Assembly (NCBI GenBank): GCA_001599295.1
Contig: BCGN01000009.1
Coordinates: 62,001-126,000 of the forward strand
Direction of reading: 5' to 3'
Length of the DNA stretch: 64,000 nucleotides
Source of the DNA: Sporopachydermia quercuum
Taxonomy: Eukaryota > Ascomycota > Sporopachydermiomycetes > Sporopachydermiales > Sporopachydermiaceae
Shown here piece by piece: positions 54,030 through 64,000 of this stretch. Position 1 is the first letter of the stretch, and every line of letters begins with the position of its first letter. Under the pieces are notes generated by a model. That model saw nothing but the letters and a program-made list of their open reading frames with translations, did no database searches and was not told the origin of the DNA. A program made the translations under genes and the position numbers.

Positions 54030-55370
54030 TTAGCCGCAGCAGAAGGCTCGTAATCGACTCCAGAATCCTCTTTTTGGTTCTTCGCCTTGTCCTGTAGTAT
54101 TATTCACCCGATTATTGGCATTAGTTGCGGGTGTAGGATTTCCCGATGGGCCTGATGCTGCAGGATACCTAGCAGAATATCCTTGGTGTGATTTGTTTTG
54201 AATAGTTGCATTAGTGTTGATTGTAGTGTCGGTATTATTATGATAGCTAGCCAAATTAGCGAGATACTTATTATTGATGGCAGCTGCTGATGGGTTTGCT
54301 GATGTACCACCTTGCAAATTAGAGTTCTTAACAACAGGATTTGAAATGGCACCAGGTGGTGAAGCAACAGGCTTAGCTTTCTTCTTTTGAGGGGGATTGG
54401 GGTGACCATATCCATGCAAATTAGGTTTCTTATTAATTGCATAATCCCAACCTTTCCCTCCGTTGAGATCAAGCCAGTCATAATGTTGATCATCCACTTC
54501 ATTTATTGAAGCCATAGCCTCATCCATTAATCCTCGTAGGTAATCGTAATCAGGAGTTTGAGAAAATGATAAGTTACGGACATAAGTCAAGTAAGTTGCG
54601 AATTGGCTTGGGAATGATTCACACAACTTATCAATGGGTGTTGTTCTCTTTTTCTCTCCAATTTTTTCATACTTCAACTTATTGGTTTGAGCTTTTAAAC
54701 CTTGCCATGGCAAAGAGCCTCTCAAGAAATACATAAAGACATGTCCTAAAGATTCTAAATCATCTCTTCTGGATTGCTCCCGTCCAAGGTGAGTATTGAT
54801 ACTCATATATCTTGCTGTACCGCTCAAAGATTTTCTTTCACGATATGGAATGTGATGTTTAGTCTTCGGATCTCTGTATTGTTTGGCCATACCAAAATCA
54901 ATCATAAAAATGAGATTAGCATATTTTGAGTCGGGCAATCCAATCAAGAAATTATCAGGTTTAATATCTCTGTAAATTAGATCTCTTTCGTGAATAGTTT
55001 GAACTCTGGTGATCATTTGTTTGGCACACATTATAACTGTCTTGACAGAAAATCTTCTACCGCACCAGTCAAATAAGTCTTCCAATGAGGGGCCAAGTAA
55101 GTCAATAACAAGTAAATTATGCAACCCTTCTTGGCCATAATAATAAACATTAGGAACTCCTTGACAGCCTGATAATGCTTTATAGGTTCGATATTCATCT
55201 CGTAGTTGTGGAGCTTCCGACTTCTTCGGTTCAAACTTGATAGCAACTTTCTCATTATTGAGTAGATTGGTTCCTTCAAAAATCACACCGAAAGATCCCT
55301 CTCCGATCTTTTTTCCCACAATATAATGTGTTCCCACGACTTGGGATGTATGAACTCCTCCTGAAGACAT
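54030..55370 (-). CDS. YCK2: Plasma-membrane casein kinase I, Yck1/2 type
   Basis: Serine/threonine kinase of the CK1-gamma class, tied to the inner plasma membrane by C-terminal palmitoylation. It acts in morphogenesis, glucose sensing and endocytosis. 446 residues. The kinase domain has GEGSFG (glycine loop), AIKFEP with the catalytic Lys, [14 protein letters not shown] (catalytic loop), [12 protein letters not shown] (DFG) and the CK1 motif [20 protein letters not shown]. The block [20 protein letters not shown] after the kinase domain is characteristic of Yck1/2. An Asn/Thr-rich tail ends RAFCCG, so the acceptor Cys pair is followed by an extra Gly, unlike the plain CC of S. cerevisiae Yck2. 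Confidence 0.93.
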   Translation of the reverse strand: MSSGGVHTSQVVGTHYIVGKKIGEGSFGVIFEGTNLLNNEKVAIKFEPKKSEAPQLRDEYRTYKALSGCQGVPNVYYYGQEGLHNLLVIDLLGPSLEDLFDWCGRRFSVKTVIMCAKQMITRVQTIHERDLIYRDIKPDNFLIGLPDSKYANLIFMIDFGMAKQYRDPKTKHHIPYRERKSLSGTARYMSINTHLGREQSRRDDLESLGHVFMYFLRGSLPWQGLKAQTNKLKYEKIGEKKRTTPIDKLCESFPSQFATYLTYVRNLSFSQTPDYDYLRGLMDEAMASINEVDDQHYDWLDLNGGKGWDYAINKKPNLHGYGHPNPPQKKKAKPVASPPGAISNPVVKNSNLQGGTSANPSAAAINNKYLANLASYHNNTDTTINTNATIQNKSHQGYSARYPAASGPSGNPTPATNANNRVNNTTGQGEEPKRGFWSRLRAFCCG

Positions 55371-57677
55371 TATTACTTGTATTTATTTTCCTATGTTCTC
55401 TAGATTTCTCTTTTTTCTTAATCTATTTCTTTGTTGTTCCGTTGTTCTGTTGTTTAGATTTACCAAACGAATTATCTGTCAAAGCAAAACAAAATGGCAA
55501 GCCTAATCAAACAAACTATTCCTCAAGAAACGAACAACGTAATATTATACTAAATTATACTTTTTTCTATCTTCCTACTCTCATTCGCTGTTTATCATAT
55601 GATGATATGACCAGTTAATAGCAAAACTCTTTCACAACCGATATAAACCTCCAGGCTCTTTTCCCTGTTCTGTGTGTTGCACTAATAACAGTGACACTTT
55701 ATTATCTTGTAGTCATTAAGCAATCCTTATTTACTTGCTCAGCCATCTATTATTCAAAGGAAATAAATTCAACTTTCATTAAATTTTTTCTACATATTTC
55801 TCCTTCATATCTTTTCCATCTTTCTATCTTTCAACTCGGTTCATTAACCATTCCTTCTTCCCTTTCTCTCAGTGTTTCATTTTATTCTACTAATTCAACC
55901 CTCTATTAAACGGAAGAGGAGATCAGACTTGAGGGACAAAATTCCAAATGGGATTTCCCAACAACCGCTCAAGTTTGTTTGTGTGAGTAAACAGGGAAAA
56001 TATTTTCAGAATCGGTGATGATAAATTGTATTGGTATAAACTTTATTTTACTGAAGACTTTATAGTGGTAGTGTACGGATATAATAGTGCATAGTTTCCG
56101 GTTTAGTTTGTATCATGTGATGCAGAGAGCATTTTTTGTTTATACTCGGCTATCTTGTTCATTGATTGGTGGTTTGTTCTACAGTATTTTGAGATAGTTG
56201 AAGGGTTGGTTTGTGGAAAATGAATTTATTAATTGTTGATATTTGAATATAATGTATGGACTACAGGAATAATTTATCTTGAATGACAAAGTAAGGGAGA
56301 TTTCCAGTGAATTACTGGAGTGAGATCAGTGAGGAAATAGATATAGTGATTGATCTACAGGTAACTTACTATTTTTCTCGTTTCCGTATATAATTAGTCT
56401 CCTTAATCGCCGGACTTCCCAATCAAGATTATGTTATGGTCATAAACAAAGTCATATTATAATAATAGATGATTTGATTTGCATAATATTTTGAAGAAAG
56501 AATAAGCAAAGAAATAAACTTTTGGTCCAAAAATATCCCATGTTACAGCATGCGTTATCAGCTACAAAACTATGGCATAGAATGGATGGTGTGGGGGATT
56601 GGGGAAATTGATTGATTGATTATGTACTGTTGAAGTGAGAATTAAGGATCGGTGCTTATTGTTTTGCTCTTGATGTTAATGGAAATGATTCTCCTATCGA
56701 CTGGGGATTACATATATTACTTTTAATAAAATAATTTTTGGTTACCATGGTAGATTAAGTAGTCAAGCATCTCGATTCACCGAAATCACAAGAAACGTGA
56801 GAAGTTGATGTGGAATTTACTGGTAAGAGGCTTTCTGAAGAATGAACTTCATAATTAGTGTTTTTCTCAAAGCACTTAATGTCCTTAATAAGTGTTGGCC
56901 ATTGATTCCCTGCTGTTGAATAATTGTCACTACTGTTGCTTCAATTGCATTCGTTGATTATGAGTTCAGTTGTACTGTCGTACAGGGAGTGAGATTTCAC
57001 TTCAGGTGTGCCTTCAGAATTGTTCTTAAGTCATGTGCACTGACCGGGTATCGGGGGTGGGGGTTATGAAATAACTACAAGTACAGACTTTGTATTATGA
57101 GAAGATAGTATAGCCAATATCAAATAACTCAAAGTATTTTGACTAAGTCCATTAGAAATTCCTATAAGTTACGACCTTATCAAAAGAGTATGATCAAAAA
57201 GTAAAACCAGAGACTTGTATTTTGTTAGATTCCTGAATATTTCACAAATGTAGAGCTCATTTTATTATTTGCTGATTAAAAAGATATATCATTCTCCGGA
57301 GATGAGAAGAGTTCGATTGAATTATTACACTGGCCGTTTAATCATCATAGACTTATGAACACAGTCTTTTCTAAGATATATAGTTTATTAACGATCCTTG
57401 AAGTTTCCATGTGTTATATGGATGACTTCACTGTTCAAGATATTTGATATCATACCTTACAACTGTCTAAAAATGTGACTTTTGATAACTGGAAACTACT
57501 TATTATCTCCTAGGAATTACGGTTGGCATTCCTTAAATTCAACTATCTACCAAAATGTGGACTAAGTTTCTGAATGGAAAATCAATCCTTCTAAAAAAAT
57601 AATATCCATAAAATTGACACTATCATTAACAACATCATATTCAGTTACACACATCACCGTCAAAATTGATCACCATC
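55371..57677. promoter_or_regulatory. 2.3-kb region upstream of YCK2
   Basis: No gene is supported. The part from 55.4 to 55.9 kb is pyrimidine-rich on + (purine-rich YCK2 leader). A GTGATGA/CTGA pair near 56.01-56.06 kb resembles box C and D but lies only ~35 nt apart with no pairing stem, so no snoRNA is called. The rest is AT-rich. Confidence 0.45.
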
Positions 57678-58700
57678 TTACACATTTCTTGATAGCGCTT
57701 CATATGCAGGAGAAGTATTTTCGTAATTCTCTACAAAGAGCTTATCCTTATTCTGAACCATAAACTTCAAAAATTGTTCTAAATAGTCTCTTAATACATT
57801 AACGGATTGATTATCCATTGTTGTTTGAGCAATCAATCCTGGTAATGAAACAAATAATCGCAATAGGTGTTCTGCTCCGTATATTTCACTAACACTCATA
57901 TCACTGTGTTTCTTTTTGATATCCAGGTATTGTTGTCTTTCATATCTGTATAGAAGAATAGTTCCCAAACACCTATCAAAATACAATTTGATGCCACTTA
58001 AAACTTCTTCCAATAATTCGCTCTCCGTTGATCCAACAGATGCTTCTGGTACACTTTTCTTGAACATTTTTAGTATCTCAATCACATTTGGCTTTCTTGG
58101 TAAAGGAACTAGCTGATCGTCTTTCGTCACGTATTCCCAGTCATCAACTAATTGAGCTTTCAAAACATCAGGAATATTCAAACTAATCTCTGGTCTTTTC
58201 AAAAACTCACTCTCTTTTTCTAAATCGCCATCACGTCTTTTTTGTCGCGTATGAAAGTTATCTTCGTCTTTCACGTCGCCCAAATCGACTGACCCCGAAT
58301 GGCGAACATAGGTTGATCCACCGCGATGATGAGAAACTAATTCCTGGTTTCTTTCCTTCTCTCTTTCTTTACGAGCACTTTCATTTGCAGCTTCTTTCCT
58401 TGAGGCAGCTAAGGCGGCTTGCTTTAGTTCCTTTTGAGTGCGAATATTCTCCTCATTCCATATCAGTAATCTATCTTTGTTTACCCATTCGTCCCACGTA
58501 CCTTTCCAGCCCTTATAGTGAATAAAATAAGCAATATCATCTTTCAACTCATCTGGAACTTCNGTATCACTGTTATGATTATCTTTTGATATGATTTCTT
58601 TATTTGGCTCATAAATCCTTAGAATCTTGGCTTCGTAAAGCATCGGACCATGATAGGCCAAGCAACGCGATCCTAAGCTTAATGATATGTTGTTCGACAT
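57678..58700 (-). CDS. EAF3: Chromodomain-MRG protein Eaf3
   Basis: Reader subunit of the NuA4 histone acetyltransferase and the Rpd3S deacetylase. It binds H3K36-methylated nucleosomes and suppresses cryptic transcription. 340 residues. The N-terminal chromo barrel is present (GSRCLAYHGPMLYEAKIL, IHYKGWKGTWDEWVNKDRLL) with aromatic cage residues Tyr and Trp. A charged, Arg/Lys-rich linker follows. The MRG domain spans about 170-340: LNIPDVLKAQLVDDWEYVTK, LLYRYERQQYLDI, YGAEHLLRLFVSLPGLI and a closing LRDYLEQFLKFMVQNKDKLF. One N lies in the chromo region. The next gene in the same direction is a WD protein. Confidence 0.93.
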   Translation of the reverse strand: MSNNISLSLGSRCLAYHGPMLYEAKILRIYEPNKEIISKDNHNSDXEVPDELKDDIAYFIHYKGWKGTWDEWVNKDRLLIWNEENIRTQKELKQAALAASRKEAANESARKEREKERNQELVSHHRGGSTYVRHSGSVDLGDVKDEDNFHTRQKRRDGDLEKESEFLKRPEISLNIPDVLKAQLVDDWEYVTKDDQLVPLPRKPNVIEILKMFKKSVPEASVGSTESELLEEVLSGIKLYFDRCLGTILLYRYERQQYLDIKKKHSDMSVSEIYGAEHLLRLFVSLPGLIAQTTMDNQSVNVLRDYLEQFLKFMVQNKDKLFVENYENTSPAYEALSRNV

Positions 58701-59767
58701 AATTGTACGTTAATCTAATAGTCTGCAGATGCTCAATACTTTTCGTGTACGATCAAGAAAAATTCACGTTGATTTTTATACGATTTTTAGATCGCTCCTT
58801 ACATAAGAATATATCCTTATTGTCTTTCACTTTGTTGTTACTGTTCGAATAAGTTGAGAGATGTTGAACGGGTCACATATATCGGAAGCTATGTGTGATG
58901 TATAATTTCCGATATGTAATTAAGAAATAAATGCTTATGTGTGATACACAGTTGGAAGTTAATTAAGACCAAATAGCTGTGTGATTGAATAAACATCTGT
59001 AAACGATAATGATATTTACTGGAGAAAATACCCTCTTTCTTCACAAGTTAGAGANAAAAAGTTTTGCTTCAATTCTTCTTACAAACTTGAGTTGTATCTT
59101 GTTATACTTTCTCTTCCTCCTAGAGAACCCTGTTCTAATCTTGTTGTTTATCTTCTCATCATTGTTGTAATCATGAAAGCTTCTTTGACATTCCATTCAA
59201 AAATCAAATTCCTATATATTATTTCAAATATGTATCAAAAAGAANCTGCGCTTATTTAATATTCCTTAGAATGATATTCACTGACGTTTCCAGCTTTCCC
59301 GTGAGCAGAGCTTTCCTCCCTCTTGTGCCATGTCATCACCACCATATTCCAAGCAGACACGGTATTGTGGTATTACCAATTGCTACTGGAGATAGGCAAT
59401 AGTGCATATTGATAAGTTGATAGCTACAACTTCTAGATTATATTTTTCACGGTCTACTATCTACAATTTTGCTCTCTAGTGCTGACAGTAGATAGGATAC
59501 TAGTAGTAATTATAATATTACCAATAAAAGTAGTATATTTGTTCAAACCAGGAAGAAAAAAAAAAGATAAATAACCTGAGCTCCAGTTGTTACAGACAGT
59601 AACGAATAAGAATAACTATGAAGAACTAAAAAAAAAAAGAAGTAAGAAAGAAAAAAGAAGAAAAAATTCACTATGTACACAACAGATATGCTATACAATA
59701 GTTCTGCTGTTAAATCTGTGATTTGTCATTTTCCAATTTGAGTATCAAATTCATTGGAGTCAACAAA
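58701..59767. other. Intergenic upstream of EAF3 and downstream of the DSE1-like gene
   Basis: AT-rich, with A-run tracts near 59.56 and 59.63-59.66 kb (T-rich on the minus-strand transcripts, near the likely 3' end of the WD gene). No gene is seen. Two N positions occur, near 59.06 and 59.25 kb. Confidence 0.5.
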
Positions 59768-61972
59768 TCATGGAGATGTAATCCTTGCAACATTAAGCGC
59801 AGGTGTTGGCTCAAGACTCACGTCATAGTCAGAAGAAATCTTTTCTCTTAAAGGTTTCAGAATGAAGTTAAACGAATCGTCATTTTTGCTCTCCAGTATA
59901 CTATTCTTCTTTTTCTCCTTCAGAGTTGCAGTTCTTTGGAATTCAGCTAATGCCAACCTGACATTTACCATTTCCTCAGGTTCCGATTCGAAACCTATAT
60001 CAGAAGTGGTCTCTTCATTCGTATGAATGTCTGACTGAGAGTCAATTGTCGATTGCGAAAAACACCTGAGTCTTTCAGAGAATAGAGAATTTGTTGATGT
60101 CTTTTCACTCAGCCTTGAAGCTGGTGATGATGGAGGTAATGGTGCAGTGTTTTCCTTTAAAACGTGTTTAATTTCATTTGTTGCAATGGACTCCGTAGAC
60201 ATGCTATTGGTAAGACTTGATAAATTTATACCTAATCCTCTGCCAGAATCTAATTTGTCATAATATGCATTGTCTAGACTCTCAACTGATGGGAACTCGC
60301 TTTTAGAGCTATCATGATAAACCTTTTTGCAATAGTTCTCATCGCCAAGATTGCAGCTATCAAAACTGTAACTATACGCTGGGTTCTGGTAGAATCCAAT
60401 ATTCGATATACTTGGCTTATCGAATATTTCTGTAGATCTTGTTGATACAGTATTGTTTGAATCGACAGATAGTCTCTTGACAAAATTGAAATCTTCAAAG
60501 TCGTCAGGAATATTATGCTTTTCAACAGTTGCATTTTCTGAAGGTATTTCAAGCTCAACCACTGAAATATTGCTGTTTTCATCAATCTTCTTGTGAACAC
60601 CTAAGAAGGAAAGGCCATCTATAGATAGTAATTGTTTATCGTTATTTGAACCGGAATTAACAATAGCCATTGCGACAACATTACTTCTACTGGCAGGAAT
60701 GACCGATCCACAATATTTCACATCAGAGGGACTTCTTCCCGACTTGCAAGCACCTAATGACTCCAATCCTTCTTTCAGCTTTCCCTGTGCAGTATGACCA
60801 TGATTATTGGACCCCTTAAGATCTGTCTTATCTTCATAGATTTCCTCCAAGTCCCAATGAATGATATTGCCATCATAAGAGCTAGAATACAGTTCCTTGG
60901 AGCTCGCAGTCCCCCATTGAATAGCTGTGATGTCTTCATAATGACCCTTCAACTCAGCAAAGCAGCTCTTCATTCTCACATCCCATAATCTAACCGTATG
61001 GTCTTCATGAGAAGATGAGATGATATTGGCATCATATGGACACCAAGATACGTCGGTAGCTGGTCCTCCTTTCATACAGTTCTCTGGCATCAGATAAACT
61101 GGTGATTTCTCTCGAAGGTCCTGTATCGTCAAACCATATTCACCAGCAAAACTAATAAGACCATCAGACTTACTTAGAGAAAATTTTGATGTTCCTGGAA
61201 TACTTGTTTTCAAGACAGGTATATCAGATCTAGTGGGATCCCAAAGGAAAAATGTTTCGTTACAGAGAGAAATGAGAGATGATTGAGCGCATGAAGACCA
61301 TGATAATGGTGTTATATCTAATTCTCTTATTCTAATATCTCCAGTTGCTATACTTGATTCGTTGAGATGTCGTTTGTGATTAAATCTCTTGAAGATTTCA
61401 GCAGGATCTTCAGTTTGAGGATCAGGTAAAAGAATTATATGGCACATGCCATCATTATGACCGGTAGCAAGAACATTGTGCATGGAGTTTATGGAATTAT
61501 CAGGAATCCATGCCATTGAATGTACATTTGGTATAGTAATAGTTTGATGATGTGTAAGAAAAAGCTTTTCCGCATCAAGCTCATAAATGTATAAATTGGA
61601 GCTTGATTTTCCACTGGCAACAGCTATGAAAGGATTTTGCTGTAAGGAAGTGTTAGTATGAGCTCAGATTCGTAATTTAATTCGAAGTATTTGTATAGAG
61701 AGTAAATTACTTACCTTATGTGCTGCGACACATGTTAAGTATTGGCTGCTATCGGGTATCCTCCAATAGTTACTTGATATTTTTGTAAGTCTTCCAGGTT
61801 GACAAGTTTGATTGATAACTTTACAATCATCTAAGAATTTGTCTACGAACCATGATTGTTTCGTTCTAGTTGACGTCCTCATTTTGGAGCTGCCCTTCCT
61901 TGGTAATGATTGCTTAATCGTGGCATTTTGTCTGAATAACAAAGGAGGAGTGAAAAATTGACTGTTCTCCAT
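59768..61972 (-). CDS. DSE1: Dse1-like WD-repeat protein, two exons
   Basis: WD40 protein resembling S. cerevisiae Dse1, a daughter-cell-specific protein linked to cell separation and to pheromone/MAPK signalling. Exons are 61972-61715 and 61639-59768 (709 residues). Exon 1 carries NYWRIPDSSQYLTCVAAHK, and exon 2 begins QNPFIAVASGKSSSNLYIYE and leads to HHQTITIPNVHSMAWIP. This is the same order as I recall for Dse1. WD units follow, including DVSWCPYDANIISSSHEDHT, VRLWDVRMKSC, GHYEDITAIQW and a second SYDGNIIHWD. The C-terminal ~330 residues are Ser/Asp/Glu-rich and disordered. The 75-nt intron has GTAAGT and TACTAAC. Longer than Dse1 because of the tail. Identity is from remembered pattern, so orthology is unproven. 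Confidence 0.72.
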
Positions 61973-63687
61973 TGTTGTATCGCTGAATGTATATATATGG
62001 TGGTGGATAATGTATTGGTCGTTTGAAGTTATAGCTACATGGGGTTTATGACAGACAATTGTTCTTGTTTGGTGAAGAAAGATCAAAAGAAAGAAGAGAA
62101 AGAAGAAAGGAAGAGGAGATTGACAATCAAGTAAAAAGAGGAATCGACTGTAGTAATAAACTATACAATATCGTAAAACCAAATTTTAAACCAGCGAAAT
62201 AAATAAAACTTCAATAGTGCCAGCCTTTCCCAATATGTAGATAGAAATGCTTTAATCCATTTAAACTTTTTTTAGAGAGAAAGTTAAAGCCATTGAATTT
62301 TGACAGGTGAAAGGGTATTAAACCTAAATGTCTGATGGTGTCCTTGAAGATAATTATTCTTGTTTAACTATTTGTTTTGAAATATGCCTCTTAATTACTA
62401 TATAGAACAATCTTTTCAAAACCATTGTTCAAATATAACCTGAAATTCTCACCTCTTTGTAAGGATTCTCAATCAAATCCATCTAATTCTTATCCCTTTT
62501 GATGGTGTAGCACCAGCCTCAGGAACCAGGAAAAGAAAGTTTGAGAAAAATGAGTTAATTAATACTTAAATCCAACCTACTTACTCTTTTCGTATTTGCG
62601 CCAACCTTAGTTTACTATTTTGAAAACATACGAAAAGGAATAGCTCCTTTTTGGAAATACCTGGGGTAAAGTTGGCTGGATATAAGCTAATTTGGTAGTA
62701 GTCATCGCAAATGAAAGCTTATAGAATCATTTGAATTTATAAGTCCGATGAGATTTGATATCAAGCTAATATTTTCAACTCATTTAGAGGATCTGAATAT
62801 CTAACTTGAATACAAACTACTCATATTGATAGACTAATAAACAGCAGGAAGTTGTCGTATCTTTCCATTTCGTCCTCCCTAGGTCATCTTAGCGAGTACA
62901 ACAGCGCTAAGAATAAAAATTGAAACCCTATATCTAAAAATAAAATAAGCTTTCTTATTTTCCATGCATGACCCCATCTATGCACAATGGTGCAGGAATA
63001 TGCATTATGTCTTTATTGATTTGAAATTGTACTATTACGAAGGATAATACAAAATGTGTAACTCAATTAATTAACTCAATATACTCATACAACGCTCACC
63101 ATATGGGTCTGTTTGTATTGAATCTGCTAAGCCCTTTTCTGAATGGTTTTGAGAGGTATATTGAACATGTCTATATTGTCTATATTTTTCAAATGGAACT
63201 CCAATCCAACTAAATACTCTGCTAATAATTTTATTATGTTGACTGGTCAGTCAGTTCTCACTGCTTTGAATTCATAAAAAGTGAGTCTCCCAACTACCCC
63301 CCAAATGATCCATTATGGGACACAGGTCACATCTCACTCCATTCTTCCAGAAGACAACATAGGGAAGGAAGGACCTTATTTCAAAATAATAATGTGACAA
63401 GATAGTTGTTTTGGAAAAGATATGCTATTTGTTGCTATATAATGGCATGTTTCTAAGTCAAGATCTAAAGAGACCAGTGAATTCATCTGCGCTGTTTTTT
63501 TCTTATGTTAATGTTTTGTTTGAGGTTCCAGTTGTTCGTTTGTTTAGTTAGTATCGTAGCAATAACAGGGGAAGTTCAATAACAAGGCGATCAATCGTGG
63601 ACAACGAAAGCTGTGACAAACATAGAACACTGCAAAAATAACGGCTTATAGTGGCTGGTTGTGTGGTGTGTAACAGAAAAACAAATA
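61973..63687. promoter_or_regulatory. Divergent region upstream of DSE1-like and RSP5
   Basis: 1.7 kb of AT-rich DNA with no supported gene. The purine-rich stretch near 62.06-62.13 kb probably belongs to the DSE1-like leader. Confidence 0.5.
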
Positions 63688-64000
63688 ATGAGACCAAGAG
63701 AAACCCCTCTTGAGGGTAGTTTGATTACTGTAAGATTAGTTGCGGCTGAATCGTTATACAAACGAGATGTCTTTAGGTTTCCTGATCCATTTGCTGTGAT
63801 TACAGTTGATGGTGGTCAAACCAAAACAACATCTGTTTGCAAGAAAACAATTAATCCATTTTGGAATGAAGAATTTGAATTTCGAGTGAATGAATTAAGT
63901 GTACTTGCCATTCAAATATTTGATCAAAGAAAGTTCAAACGAAAAGATCAAGGGTTTCTGGGAGTTATCAATGTACGTATTGGCGATGTTATAGATTTAC
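63688..64000 (+). CDS. RSP5: HECT ubiquitin ligase Rsp5, N-terminal C2 domain (runs off edge)
   Basis: Start of the Nedd4-family E3 ligase that ubiquitinates plasma-membrane transporters, endosomal cargo and the ER transcription factors Spt23/Mga2. Only 104 codons are inside the window, all in the C2 domain. [20 protein letters not shown] matches the beginning of S. cerevisiae Rsp5 closely, as do [33 protein letters not shown] and VRIGDVIDL. The C2 Asp residues that bind Ca2+ and lipids are in place (Asp in FPDP and FDQR). The N terminus has about 10 extra residues ([13 protein letters not shown]) compared with the common start. WW and HECT domains would follow beyond the edge. Confidence 0.92.
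   Translation, partial: MRPRETPLEGSLITVRLVAAESLYKRDVFRFPDPFAVITVDGGQTKTTSVCKKTINPFWNEEFEFRVNELSVLAIQIFDQRKFKRKDQGFLGVINVRIGDVIDL

Noticed and set aside
56010-56060. Box C/D snoRNA in the YCK2 upstream region
   Set aside because: The C- and D-like boxes are only about 35 nt apart and are not flanked by a pairing stem.
1-64000. CTG-serine clade origin
   Set aside because: CTG codons occur at conserved leucine positions, for example in the AP-3 delta subunit trunk. This argues for standard decoding, although a genome-wide codon test was not possible.

Overview
This is a nuclear chromosome segment of a budding yeast (Saccharomycotina). Every recognisable gene is fungal (formin Bni1, Kap123, Mbp1, Yck2, Eaf3, a Dse1-like WD protein, Rsp5). 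Introns carry GTAAGT-type donors and TACTAAC-type branch points. Gaps are AT-rich with long A or T runs. A delta-8 sphingolipid desaturase, which Saccharomyces cerevisiae lacks, and a possible fungal complex I accessory protein point away from S. cerevisiae and its closest relatives. CTG codons fall at conserved leucines (for example in the AP-3 delta subunit), so a CTG-serine yeast looks unlikely. I do not name a species. About two dozen isolated N calls are scattered through the window.

Layout, left to right. 1-9 kb: C-terminal part of BNI1, a cytochrome b5-fused sphingolipid desaturase and an OXR1-type TLDc gene, all on +. 9-11.9 kb: a gene-free zone with a possible decayed LTR-element relic. 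11.9-18.2 kb: KXD1 (BLOC-1) and APL5 (AP-3 delta), divergently transcribed. 19.6-22.7 kb: a tiny one-membrane-helix gene split by a 659-nt intron, and a three-exon DPP1-type lipid phosphatase. 23.6-32.3 kb: an FxFG nucleoporin (NUP1-like), a mitochondrial inner-membrane protein and an orphan membrane protein, all on +. 32.8-36.6 kb: an orphan membrane-anchored protein and a KTR1-type mannosyltransferase, both on -. 38.5 kb: an N/Q/S-rich protein with about 1.9 kb of non-coding DNA on each side. 41-51 kb, all on -: PET112 (three exons), KAP123 and MBP1. 52.5-64 kb: STR3 on +, then YCK2, EAF3 and a DSE1-like gene on -, and the first C2 domain of RSP5 running off the right edge.

Six genes needed splicing to be modelled (KXD1, APL5, the small membrane protein, DPP1, NUP1-like and PET112), and the DSE1-like gene makes a seventh. 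Their exons join in frame, and conserved protein blocks continue across most of the junctions. Most genes are unrelated housekeeping neighbours. Functional themes that recur are vacuolar/endosomal sorting (KXD1, APL5, with RSP5 and YCK2 at the plasma membrane), polarity and cell cycle (BNI1, MBP1, DSE1-like, YCK2), and mitochondria (PET112, the MRX15-like protein, OXR1, the small membrane protein). I found no biosynthetic cluster, defence system or CRISPR array, and no convincing tRNA or rRNA gene.
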